DNA from: an uncultured Collinsella sp.
GTDB taxonomy: Bacteria > Actinomycetota > Coriobacteriia > Coriobacteriales > Coriobacteriaceae
DNA length: 64,000 bases
Direction: 5' to 3'
Assembly (NCBI GenBank): GCA_937950325.1
Contig: CALFDJ010000008.1
Coordinates: forward strand, 62,001-126,000
The notes below the pieces were generated by a model that worked only from the letters and a program-made list of their open reading frames with translations, was not told the origin of the DNA and searched no databases. Shown in pieces: positions 23,511-31,797 of this stretch. Each line of letters opens with the position of its first letter. Position 1 is the first letter of the stretch. Made by a program: the position numbers and the translations under genes.

Positions 23511-25676
23511 CTATGCACGGTCGCATTTCGCAACGTGCGAATCGAGCCATTCGATATCCTCGACAAGATGTGTCACTCCCAGATGGTGTCCACCCGGACA
23601 CACCTCGTGCCGCAGAGCATCTCTGCGGCCCAGCAACTTGTAGGCATCGCGCACGATCTTGAGCTGTTCATCGACATTTTTCAGCCCGCGCGAACCGTTC
23701 AGATGATCTTCTTCGCAGCTCTGCACTAACAACGGGCGTGGCGCAATAAGCGAGGCAATATCGCCCATGTCGAGCAAGCGCCAAAGTCCGGGTGTGTAGT
23801 TGCAGCTGCAATTGCCGTTGAGGTGCAGCAGCGAATTATCGACACCGTACAGGTAGCCCGAGACAAACGTCTTGCATACGCGTGGGTCGAGCGCCGCCAG
23901 ATACAGCGTCATGTATCCGCCGCCCGAAAAGCCAAAACAGCCCAGGTCGTCCATGGCAATGTCGCCGCGCGCCTCTAGGTAATCGATCAGACGCATGTTA
24001 TCCCAGGCGTTGAGGCCCGCGACCGTAAGACCCAGTGGCTCGGCCATACGTGCCTGGTTTAGGCACGTCCCTCGCAAGTAGCTGTTCTCGTCATCGCCCT
24101 GGCCCTTCCAGTCACGACGGTATCCCCAACCGCGTGCGTCGGGGCAGACGGCTACGTAACCCATGCGTGCCAAACGCAGACCGTAGTCGTAATTGAACTT
24201 ACGCACGGCATCATCGACCGCCGGCACGCCCGCAACACCGGCTACGCTTGCAGCACCCGCTCCCTGATGGCCATGCGGGCAGATATAGCAGCACTTGCGG
24301 CCGCGCGCATCGAGCTTAGGCGACTGCGGCTCGAGCAGGTAGAACGGCATCCAAACGTCGCGCTCCACCTGCAGCATCGCATGGGTGCGCACGATGCCGC
24401 CGGCAACCCGCACGCGGCTGAGCTCACGAATCTCAATCGGGACGCGGTCCATAAGCGAAAGGCCCAAAACATCGTACAGACGAGTCCTGGTCGCAATCTT
24501 CCATGCCTCAAAATCTGCAGGAGTCTTGCCCGTAAAAGCAGCCGAACGCCCCTCGCGCTTCAGCCGGGCACGCAGCGCAGGTTCGTCTTCGCAGTACGTC
24601 TCGATGTGCACGGTGCGGCCGTTGGCAGACAGTTCAGCCGTCTCAACCGCATCACCGTCGCCGCCCTCGGGATCCCAGCCATCCACACCGGCAAGCACCT
24701 GCTCGCGAGCGTACCGGGCGACAGCCATCACATCGAGTTCATTCGCCCACGGCACCCAGCCGGTAGTATCACCCGCCGGCCCATGCAGAATCGCGCCAGC
24801 ATACTGCACGCAGTTGTGTGCCGCCGGCTTATTCCAATCCCACCAGCCTTCGCGCTTGATATGTCGCCCCAGCCAGCAATCGATCAGCACAGTTTGCGCC
24901 CATTCACGCCAAGGACGACCCAGGTAGACCGAATCCGGCGCCACGCCATCCGGAGCTGTAAACGAACAACCATGAAACACAAATCCGTACGGCTCGCCTT
25001 TAGGTGTGGAGGCTGCCGTTACATACCCGTTGACATCCATATCGCGGTTGAGCGAGCGAATCTCGCACCCCTCAAAGTAGGCACGCGCGCCGCCAAAGAT
25101 AAAGTCGACATCGCCCTCGATCCGGCAACGTCGAAAATACTGGCGTCCCACCCGGCGCGGCGCATACTGTTTGGGTCCTATGAACCCGCCCGGTTTGGCC
25201 TCATGCGGCGGCAGCGGACCCAAAAACAGCGTGTCTTGGTGTCCCTTAATGCAGCAGGCATCGACAACCAGACGGTCGCCATCGGCATACAGGGCAATCG
25301 CCTGACCGACCTCGCGCCCATCGCCCGCATCGTTTTCGATCGTGAGGTTCTCGAGCCGTACGTCGTCGGCATCGACCAAAACGGTATAGGTCCTAAACGT
25401 GCCGAGCGTGCCGTCGACGCCCGAGCCGTCCTCCGAAGGCATCTTGGCACCCAGGCTGCCCACGATACGCACGCTGTCGGCCGTCTCTCCCTCAATCGTC
25501 ACATGCGAGCGATGAATCTCGACCCGCTCGCGATACTCGTCCGGATCGACGTGAATCATCACCGGTTGCTCGGCATCCGGATAGAGCTGATCGGCTGCCG
25601 CCAAGGCATCGGAAATCGTTGGATACGCTCCTGCCGCAGCCCTCGAAACGCGCAGCGTATAGATACTTTCGCTCAT
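23511..25676 (-). CDS. Pectin methylesterase (CE8) fused to an alpha/beta-hydrolase esterase
   Basis: A 721-residue two-domain protein. Residues 1-330 are a pectin methylesterase: GQAIALY (Gln125), GHQDTLF (Gln147-Asp148), GDVDFIFGG with nucleophile Asp191, and YLGRPWREW with Arg254. Residues about 385-720 are an alpha/beta hydrolase of the acetyl-xylan-esterase/dienelactone type: oxyanion loop PHGHQGAG (467-474), nucleophile elbow GFSGGG with Ser584, and GGHHLG with His697. No signal peptide is seen, so both demethylation and deacylation should occur inside the cell on imported oligogalacturonides. The ATG overlaps the stop of the upstream esterase gene by four bases (ATGA), indicating coupling. 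Fusions of these two activities in one cytoplasmic chain are not the usual layout. Confidence 0.9.
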   Translation of the reverse strand: MSESIYTLRVSRAAAGAYPTISDALAAADQLYPDAEQPVMIHVDPDEYRERVEIHRSHVTIEGETADSVRIVGSLGAKMPSEDGSGVDGTLGTFRTYTVLVDADDVRLENLTIENDAGDGREVGQAIALYADGDRLVVDACCIKGHQDTLFLGPLPPHEAKPGGFIGPKQYAPRRVGRQYFRRCRIEGDVDFIFGGARAYFEGCEIRSLNRDMDVNGYVTAASTPKGEPYGFVFHGCSFTAPDGVAPDSVYLGRPWREWAQTVLIDCWLGRHIKREGWWDWNKPAAHNCVQYAGAILHGPAGDTTGWVPWANELDVMAVARYAREQVLAGVDGWDPEGGDGDAVETAELSANGRTVHIETYCEDEPALRARLKREGRSAAFTGKTPADFEAWKIATRTRLYDVLGLSLMDRVPIEIRELSRVRVAGGIVRTHAMLQVERDVWMPFYLLEPQSPKLDARGRKCCYICPHGHQGAGAASVAGVAGVPAVDDAVRKFNYDYGLRLARMGYVAVCPDARGWGYRRDWKGQGDDENSYLRGTCLNQARMAEPLGLTVAGLNAWDNMRLIDYLEARGDIAMDDLGCFGFSGGGYMTLYLAALDPRVCKTFVSGYLYGVDNSLLHLNGNCSCNYTPGLWRLLDMGDIASLIAPRPLLVQSCEEDHLNGSRGLKNVDEQLKIVRDAYKLLGRRDALRHEVCPGGHHLGVTHLVEDIEWLDSHVAKCDRA

Positions 25677-26482
25677 CGTCCATCACGCTCCCAGGAAGCG
25701 AACTGCTCAGGCCAGCCCTGAACCTGTGGCTGAATATGCTCGGCGCAGCCCTTAAACGCCGTTTGGGCTGTGGCGAGCGATGCCCCGTGCTTTCCATGCG
25801 GAAAGACATGTAGGCTAAAGCCAATCCCGTGGTCGGCAAGAGTCTGCGCAAGAAGGAGGCTATTTTGAACTGGTACCGATGCATCCTCGGCGGTATGCCA
25901 CAAGAACGTACGGGGGAAGCCCTCGCCCACCATATTCTCGATCGACAACTTTTGAGCCAAAGCGCCATCGGCACCCGTTAGGTGTTCAAATGAACCACGA
26001 TGAGCATAGGCCCCCGAGCTTACGACCGGATAGCCCAAGCAAAGTGTGTCAGGCCGAATCGACTCAGGCGATGCCGCAATCGACTCTGCAAGCCAGGGTT
26101 GGTCCCAAAGCGCCCCGAGCAAGCCAACTAGATGCCCACCGGCCGAAAAACCCATGACCGTAATCCGATCAGGATCGACACAGTACTCTGCCGCATGGCT
26201 TCGGACGGTATCGACCGCCCGCGCGAGTTCTTGCAATGCCAGCGGATAGACAGCCGGAGCAACCGAATAGTTCAGTACAAACGCTTGGTAGCCCATCGCC
26301 AACAAACGGAGCGCTACCGGCTCGCCTTCGCGCGGCGAAACGTGATCGTAGCCGCCTCCTGGCACGACCACAACTGCAGGCAGCGGTTTTAAAGCATAAG
26401 CATCTTCGGCCGGGGCAAAAACATAAGACGTAATCGTGGCAGACGAGCCATCGACCCCGACAGGAATCGTTTTATTGAGCAT
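25673..26482 (-). CDS. Alpha/beta-hydrolase esterase (BD-FAE/Axe-like)
   Basis: A 269-residue alpha/beta hydrolase. The oxyanion motif VVPGGGY is near residue 40, the nucleophile elbow GFSAGG with Ser at about 117, and the C-terminal GKHGASL supplies the histidine. It resembles cytoplasmic acetyl or feruloyl esterases that trim plant oligosaccharides. The ATG at 26482 has AAAGGGAAT as ribosome site, and the gene overlaps the fusion gene by ATGA. With that fusion and the SGNH enzyme, the locus has three deacylating domains, so its natural substrate is probably highly esterified pectin. Confidence 0.87.
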   Translation of the reverse strand: MLNKTIPVGVDGSSATITSYVFAPAEDAYALKPLPAVVVVPGGGYDHVSPREGEPVALRLLAMGYQAFVLNYSVAPAVYPLALQELARAVDTVRSHAAEYCVDPDRITVMGFSAGGHLVGLLGALWDQPWLAESIAASPESIRPDTLCLGYPVVSSGAYAHRGSFEHLTGADGALAQKLSIENMVGEGFPRTFLWHTAEDASVPVQNSLLLAQTLADHGIGFSLHVFPHGKHGASLATAQTAFKGCAEHIQPQVQGWPEQFASWERDGR

Positions 26483-26536
26483 GTATTCCCTTTCACCATG
26501 ATGCGTAGCGCAGCGCACACGGCCGTATCGCACAAG

Positions 26537-26571
26537 GGCTGCATTGCCGATTTATCCGACAATGCAGCCCT
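26537..26571 (-). terminator. Hairpin between GH28 and the esterase operon
   Basis: GGGCTGCATTG pairs with CAATGCAGCCC around 13 bases, followed on the minus strand only by TTGTG. It may be a partial terminator or a processing site that lowers expression of the downstream esterases relative to GH28. Confidence 0.5.
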
Positions 26572-26586
26572 GGTCATCAACCCGAG

Positions 26587-28182
26587 TTAGGAACGGACAA
26601 CCTTGTCGACGTTCTGGAGCTGCAGCTCCTCGCCGTCCTGGCCCTCGATCACCACATTTTGCAGGTCGAGCACCTTGACGTTTTGCGCAATGATGCCCTG
26701 ACGCACCATGGGCTCAACGCCGCAGGCCATGGCCGGGACAAAGGGCTCGGCATCGTCGGCAAAGGTCACGTGAACGTCTTGGAACGTCAGACGCGTCACC
26801 TTGCTCTCGGGCAGACCCGTGATATAGGCCGCGGCAGCATGGCAGTTGGTGGCCTCGATATCGCAAAACGTCGTGGCACCAAAGCTGGGCGTGTGGTCGT
26901 CGACGGGCAGTGCCTCGCGAGACTGCACGTAGTCGGTCTTGCCGTCCTTGTCGCAGAAGTAGAACGAGTTGACCACGAAGGGCGTGAGCACCTCATCCAT
27001 GCGAATGTGCTCAAAGGTAATGCCCTCGTTGACGGCATCCTTGCCGCGCCCGCGGCGGGTCTTGACGCGCAGGCCGCGGTCGGTGCGCTCAAAGAGGCAC
27101 TTGCTCACGGTAAGGTCCTTGATGCCGCCGGCAGCCTCTGAACCCAGGACCACGGCGCCGTGACCATCGTGCATGTAGCAGTGAGAGATCAGCACGTCGT
27201 GCGTGGCGGGACGAAGCTCGGGCTCAATGCCCAGCTTGCCGCTCTTGATGGCGATGCAGTCGTCGCCCACCGAGAACTGACAGCCAAGGATGCGGACAAA
27301 GCCGCAGCTCTCGGGATCGAAACCGTCGGTGTTGTGGGAGTTCTTGGGGCCCTCGATGGACAGGCAGAGCGCATCGACGTGCTCGCACAGGATGGGGTGG
27401 ATGTTCCACGCCGGGCTGTTGCGGACGGTGAAGCCGGCCAAGCTCACGTTTTGGCACTCGGACAGGAAAATCATGCGCGGGCGGGCGACCTCGCGGCCCT
27501 CCTCAGGACGGAAGATGTTCTTAAAGTCCTTGTTCCACCAGTTGTCCTCGGCAAAATCAGTCTGACCGTCGATCGCGCCGCGACCATAGATGCACACGTC
27601 GTGCACGCTCAGACCCGTAAAGGTAGAGCAGTAGGTCGAGAAGCTCTCGCCCTCCCAGCGGCCCAGGGGCAGCATATCGGTGCCAGCATACCCAGCACCC
27701 TCGTCGCCCGTGACCGTACCGGGGATGTAGGCAAGCGCCGCACGATCGTGGCGAGCCAGCAGCACCGCTCCCTCGGCGAGCTCGATGTTGATATTGCTCT
27801 TAAGGAAGAGGGACTTGATACGATAGCTGCCGGCGGGAATCAGCACGCGCCCGTCCTTGGGACAGGCCATGATGGCAGCCTGGATGTTGGTGGTGTCATC
27901 ATGCTCGGCATCGCCCTTGGCGCCACAGTCGCGAACGTTGATGGTAAAAGGCTCAGCCGGCGTGGTGACACCTACGCTCAGCTCACGCTCGCCACAAACA
28001 AAACGAACCAGGTTGCGCTTGCCGGGGGTCAGGCCGTCGACATAGGTCTCGACCGTATTCGTGGTACCGGCGGGCTCGTCGTTGACAAAGATCTCCCACG
28101 TATCGGCACAGGTAAAGTAGCCGCCGTCGTCAAGCTCGATCACGGCCGCGCGGGACTTGCGCCAGATAACGTTCGTCTCCAT
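26587..28182 (-). CDS. GH28 polygalacturonase, cytoplasmic
   Basis: A 531-residue right-handed beta-helix enzyme. The family's catalytic set is present: NTDGFDP (NTD, 284-286), GDDCIAIKSG (Asp307-Asp308), DGHGAVVLGSE (GHG, 340-342) and RVK at 372-374. An N-terminal fibronectin-like segment of about 80 residues (FTCADTWEIFVNDEPAG) precedes the helix, as in exo-acting polygalacturonases. There is no signal peptide. It should release galacturonate from the ends of imported oligogalacturonides and so feed UxaC. The ATG at 28182 has GAGGGAG upstream. The gene lies 50 bases after the symporter's terminator, so it probably has its own promoter. Confidence 0.93.
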   Translation of the reverse strand: METNVIWRKSRAAVIELDDGGYFTCADTWEIFVNDEPAGTTNTVETYVDGLTPGKRNLVRFVCGERELSVGVTTPAEPFTINVRDCGAKGDAEHDDTTNIQAAIMACPKDGRVLIPAGSYRIKSLFLKSNINIELAEGAVLLARHDRAALAYIPGTVTGDEGAGYAGTDMLPLGRWEGESFSTYCSTFTGLSVHDVCIYGRGAIDGQTDFAEDNWWNKDFKNIFRPEEGREVARPRMIFLSECQNVSLAGFTVRNSPAWNIHPILCEHVDALCLSIEGPKNSHNTDGFDPESCGFVRILGCQFSVGDDCIAIKSGKLGIEPELRPATHDVLISHCYMHDGHGAVVLGSEAAGGIKDLTVSKCLFERTDRGLRVKTRRGRGKDAVNEGITFEHIRMDEVLTPFVVNSFYFCDKDGKTDYVQSREALPVDDHTPSFGATTFCDIEATNCHAAAAYITGLPESKVTRLTFQDVHVTFADDAEPFVPAMACGVEPMVRQGIIAQNVKVLDLQNVVIEGQDGEELQLQNVDKVVRS

Positions 28183-28230
28183 GGGTTTCTCCCTCAAAAA
28201 GATGCTCTAAAGGCAAATTGTACGCTGTTG

Positions 28231-28273
28231 AAAAAGGGCCGTGCCTGCCGGCGGAATTCCGGTGGCACGGCCC
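28231..28273 (-). terminator. Terminator of the symporter transcript
   Basis: GGGCCGTGCC(A/T) and GGCACGGCCC arms, with inner CCGG pairs, are followed on the minus strand by TTTTT. It lies 25 bases after the symporter stop codon. Confidence 0.85.
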
Positions 28274-28297
28274 TGTGATTTGGACGATATGTCGGCC

Positions 28298-29857
28298 TTA
28301 CTCGGCGGGAGTTACGCTACCGTCCTGGAAGCCAACGTTGTTGTGGGCAAAGCAGTCCTCGTACTTAAAGCCGGAGAGCTCCTCGCAAAGCGCCTTGACC
28401 TCGGGCTTGACGTCGGCCATCTTGCCACCCTCCTTGACTCGGTGAATCTCGTCGCAAAGGACGTCGCACTGCTCCTTGTCGATCTTGATGCCGCGGGCAA
28501 GGACAGCCGCGAGCAGGAAGAAGCCGGCGCAGCCGATGAGCATGTAGCCGCAGATGTACAGAGGCACGGTGGCGGGCTGGGTCACGGCGTCGCTGTTGCC
28601 GGCGGTCTGAATGAAGCCGGAGGCAGCAAGGACGATGGCCCATGCGTTAACGGCGATAGCCTGGGCGATCTGCTGACAGAGCTGCTGAGCGGAGCTGTAG
28701 ATGCCCTCGCGACGACGCAGGGTGATGAGCTCATCGACATCGGGGATGTAGTTGAGCAGAACATCGGGCAGGTACTGGAAGCCGACGTAGAAGAACTTCC
28801 AGATGGCGAAGATGATGGGGTAGGCGATCATGGCGATGGCGACCGTGGAGGTGCCGTTGATCTGACCAAAGGCGAAGTAGTTGTAGGCGATGATGCACGC
28901 AGCGCAACCGACATTTGCGAGGTACCAAGACTTGTGGAAGCCCTTCTTGGCCATGAGGGCGACCCAGATGGCGGTGCAGACGATAGCGACGACCTTGCCA
29001 GGCATCTCCATCACGGACTCGTAGGACTTAGGAATCTGCAGGCAGTAAACGATGAAGAAGGACAGGCAGGCAGACCAGCAGGCAGCAGCGAGCTTCGTGG
29101 AGACCTGTGCGTACAGGACCTTGCGGAAGGACTTGTTGCGGAAGGTGGAGATAACGTCGATGAAGAACTTCTTGATACCCTCGCCGACGCTCTCGATCTT
29201 CTCCTGAGCGACCTCCTCGGGGGTGTGCTCCCACGTGGACAGGTACACGCAGAGCAGCGAGATTGCCATGACCGAAGCGTTGACCGTAGCGATGATGAAG
29301 TAGCTGAACGGGTTGGTCTCGCCGAAGGTGCCAAAGCCGAAGCCCACAAGTGCAGCCATCAGGAAGCCGGCGGCGTTACCAAAGAGATGCTTGTAGCCGA
29401 TGAGGTACGTACGCTCCTTAAAGTCGTCGGTCATCTCGATGGTAAGCGGCGACAGGTTGGCGGTGCAGAACGTGTACGCGACGTTGTAGATCAGGTACAG
29501 CACAAAGTAGTACGGGAAGCCAAACGGCGTAGCCACGAAGATGAGCGGCTCGGCGATCATCATCGGGATGGCCAGCAAGATCCAGAAACGACGACGACCA
29601 AAGATGCGGCCAATCTTGGTGGCATAGAAGTTATCGGCCACAAAACCCATCAGCGGGCAAAGAATGGCGTTGACATAGATGGCAAACGAGCTGATCAGTG
29701 CAGCCTCGCCTGCGGACAGGCCACACTCCGTGGACAGGAACAGCACCATGTAGCTGTGCGTAAAGGTCAGGGCACCGGAATTGAGCATACCGCCCATACC
29801 AAAGCCCAAGCGCGTCCAGAATGTGATCTTACGCTTTTTTCCGATCTTATTAGTCAT
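28298..29857 (-). CDS. GPH-family sugar/uronide:cation symporter
   Basis: A 519-residue MFS-like transporter of the glycoside-pentoside-hexuronide group, with about twelve membrane segments. It carries the family-like runs GFGMGGMLNSGAL, DNFYATKIGRIFGRRRFWILL between segments 2 and 3, and RREGIYSSAQQLCQQIAQAI. The first 40 residues and the position between GH28 and uxaA suggest it imports galacturonate or short oligogalacturonides. The ATG at 29857 has GAGGGAGC upstream; an ATG further upstream has no ribosome site. Three operator-like sites lie within 250 bases upstream. No ABC or PTS system for pectin fragments is present, making this the only visible importer of the locus. Confidence 0.9.
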   Translation of the reverse strand: MTNKIGKKRKITFWTRLGFGMGGMLNSGALTFTHSYMVLFLSTECGLSAGEAALISSFAIYVNAILCPLMGFVADNFYATKIGRIFGRRRFWILLAIPMMIAEPLIFVATPFGFPYYFVLYLIYNVAYTFCTANLSPLTIEMTDDFKERTYLIGYKHLFGNAAGFLMAALVGFGFGTFGETNPFSYFIIATVNASVMAISLLCVYLSTWEHTPEEVAQEKIESVGEGIKKFFIDVISTFRNKSFRKVLYAQVSTKLAAACWSACLSFFIVYCLQIPKSYESVMEMPGKVVAIVCTAIWVALMAKKGFHKSWYLANVGCAACIIAYNYFAFGQINGTSTVAIAMIAYPIIFAIWKFFYVGFQYLPDVLLNYIPDVDELITLRRREGIYSSAQQLCQQIAQAIAVNAWAIVLAASGFIQTAGNSDAVTQPATVPLYICGYMLIGCAGFFLLAAVLARGIKIDKEQCDVLCDEIHRVKEGGKMADVKPEVKALCEELSGFKYEDCFAHNNVGFQDGSVTPAE

Positions 29858-29940
29858 CGAGCTCCCTCTCTTTTCTCGATTGTCTTGTAACAAGACACTG
29901 GAGTCCATACCGACGTCTGTCTGTATGTCGTCCACTGGTA

Positions 29941-30112
29941 AGGTGAACGTTTAGCTAGATTATGCGCGATTACTTATGATAGGTGAACGTTCACTTGAAT
30001 AATATCCTTGAACGGTCGTTTTTTATCGCTAAACGGATATATAACTCGAAACAATCTCGATTACAGGGGCATTAACTGGGTTATGCTTTTTGAGCAATTA
30101 GGTGAACGTTTA
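29941..30112. promoter_or_regulatory. Three GGTGAACGTT operators before the symporter
   Basis: AGGTGAACGTTTAG at 29941-29954, GGTGAACGTTCACT at 29982-29995 and GGTGAACGTTTA at 30101-30112. The middle site is the strongest palindrome. Spacing between the first two is 41 bases, about four helical turns, which would place two bound dimers on one face. Confidence 0.65.
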
Positions 30113-30159
30113 TTATTTCGCCCCTCGTGCCCCTATAAAGACGCGCCATAACAGACAGA

Positions 30160-30197
30160 ACAAAATGGCCCCGCCGGGAACACTCCCGACGGAGCCA
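30160..30197 (-). terminator. Terminator of the uxaA transcript
   Basis: The stem GGCTCCGTCGGGA / TCCCGGCGGGGCC around GTGT is followed on the minus strand by ATTTTGTTC. It lies 35 bases after the uxaA stop. Confidence 0.75.
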
Positions 30198-30231
30198 TGG
30201 TCAATAGCGCCCTATACGGACTTGTTTGCCA

Positions 30232-31716
30232 CTACAGGCAGACGCCGTCCTTCCAGATACTGATCTCGTGGCAGCCGCGGCGCTCGGCACTCGTTAGCTT
30301 ACCGCTCGCTGTATCCAGTACCAGCTGATACAGGTCGCGGGCAGCCTCGTCGAGTGTGCGTTCGCCTGTGGCAATCACGCCGGCGTTAAAGTCCATCCAG
30401 TTGGCCTTGTGGTCGCACAGACGCTGATTGGTGAACACCTTGAGGGTGGGCGCCGGTGCACCAAACGGCGTGCCGCGTCCAGTCGAGAACAGAATCACGT
30501 GACAGCCAGCAGCCGTCAACGCCGTGGTGGATACCATGTCGTTGCCCGGGCCGCACAGCATGTTCAGGCCATGCTTGGTGACCTGACCGGCATACGGCAG
30601 CACGTCGACAATGGGTGCGGAGCCACCCTTCTGCACGCAGCCGCAACTCTTGTCCTCGAGCGTGGTGATGCCACCGTCCTTGTTACCGGGACTCGGGTTC
30701 TCGTAGACCACCTCACCATGGCTAATAAAGTAATCCTTAAAACCGTTAAGCATGTCAGAGGCAGCGTTAAAGACCTGCTCGTCCTCACATCGGTCGAGCA
30801 GGATGCTCTCCGCGCCAAACATCTCGGGCACTTCGGTGAGCACCGACGTGCCGCCACGGGCGACGACCATATCGCTCACGCGACCGATCGTGGGGTTGGC
30901 GGTAATGCCCGAAAGACCGTCGGAGCCGCCACACTTAAGACCAATGACCAGCTCGGAGGCCGGAATGGGCTCGCGCTTGGACTGCTTTGCCAGGTCTGCC
31001 AGCTCGGCCAGAATCTTGTGGCCCTCGATTTGCTCGTCGGCTACATCCTGGCAGGTGAGAAAGCGAACGCGCTCGTGATCGAAGTCACCGAGCTCGTCGA
31101 GCACCTGCTGGTGTGTGCAGTTCTCGCAACCGAGCGACAGGAACAGCACGCCGGCCGCATTAGGGTGACGCGAGAGCGCCACCAGCAGACGACGCGTCTG
31201 GACATGGTCGGCGCCGGTCTGCGAGCAACCGAACGGATGCGGGAAGTAGTAGACGCCCTCCAGCGAGCCATCGACCAGATCCTGGGCCTGCTCGCACATG
31301 GCACGGGCGACTTCGTTGACACAGCCGACCGTGGGGATGATCCACAGCTCGTTGCGCGTCGCGGCACGACCGTCGGCGCGGCGGAACCCCATAAAGGTCT
31401 CGGGCTCAACCGACTCAACGACCGGATGCGTGGGGTTGTAGGTGTACTCGACCTCGCCCGAAAGGTTGGTCTTCACATTGTGCGTGTGGAGCCACTGACC
31501 GGGCTGGACATCGCCCGTCACGTGTCCGATAGGAAGGCCGTACTTAATGACGTCCTCGCCGGCGGCAATCGAGCGCACCGCCATCTTATGGCCCTGCGGA
31601 ATATCCTCCGCGGCCACGACCTCGCCCACCCCGGGAACCGCGACGGCGGTGCCCTTGGCAAGCGGCGACAGCGCGACGATCACGTTGTCGGCCGGATTGA
31701 TCTGGATAGTGTTCAT
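30232..31716 (-). CDS. uxaA: Altronate dehydratase
   Basis: A 494-residue enzyme that dehydrates D-altronate to KDG, the last step of the galacturonate isomerase pathway. It has the small N-terminal SAF-like domain (residues 1-95, with HTHNVKTNL) joined to the large catalytic domain. The latter has conserved cysteines in PHPFGCSQTG, LGCENCTH, GLKCGGSDGLSG and EDKSCGCVQKGG, consistent with metal binding. Length is normal (E. coli UxaA has 495 residues). The gene is 81 bases downstream of uxaB and likely co-transcribed with it and uxaC. Galactarate dehydratase is a relative, but the uxaB/uxaC context settles the assignment. Confidence 0.95.
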   Translation of the reverse strand: MNTIQINPADNVIVALSPLAKGTAVAVPGVGEVVAAEDIPQGHKMAVRSIAAGEDVIKYGLPIGHVTGDVQPGQWLHTHNVKTNLSGEVEYTYNPTHPVVESVEPETFMGFRRADGRAATRNELWIIPTVGCVNEVARAMCEQAQDLVDGSLEGVYYFPHPFGCSQTGADHVQTRRLLVALSRHPNAAGVLFLSLGCENCTHQQVLDELGDFDHERVRFLTCQDVADEQIEGHKILAELADLAKQSKREPIPASELVIGLKCGGSDGLSGITANPTIGRVSDMVVARGGTSVLTEVPEMFGAESILLDRCEDEQVFNAASDMLNGFKDYFISHGEVVYENPSPGNKDGGITTLEDKSCGCVQKGGSAPIVDVLPYAGQVTKHGLNMLCGPGNDMVSTTALTAAGCHVILFSTGRGTPFGAPAPTLKVFTNQRLCDHKANWMDFNAGVIATGERTLDEAARDLYQLVLDTASGKLTSAERRGCHEISIWKDGVCL

Positions 31717-31797
31717 TGCAAATGGTCCTAACCCTACAGGTTGAGCAGAAGTCGAGACGCGGGCACGCCGTCCCGCGCCCGCGTCTGCGCCGGAAAT

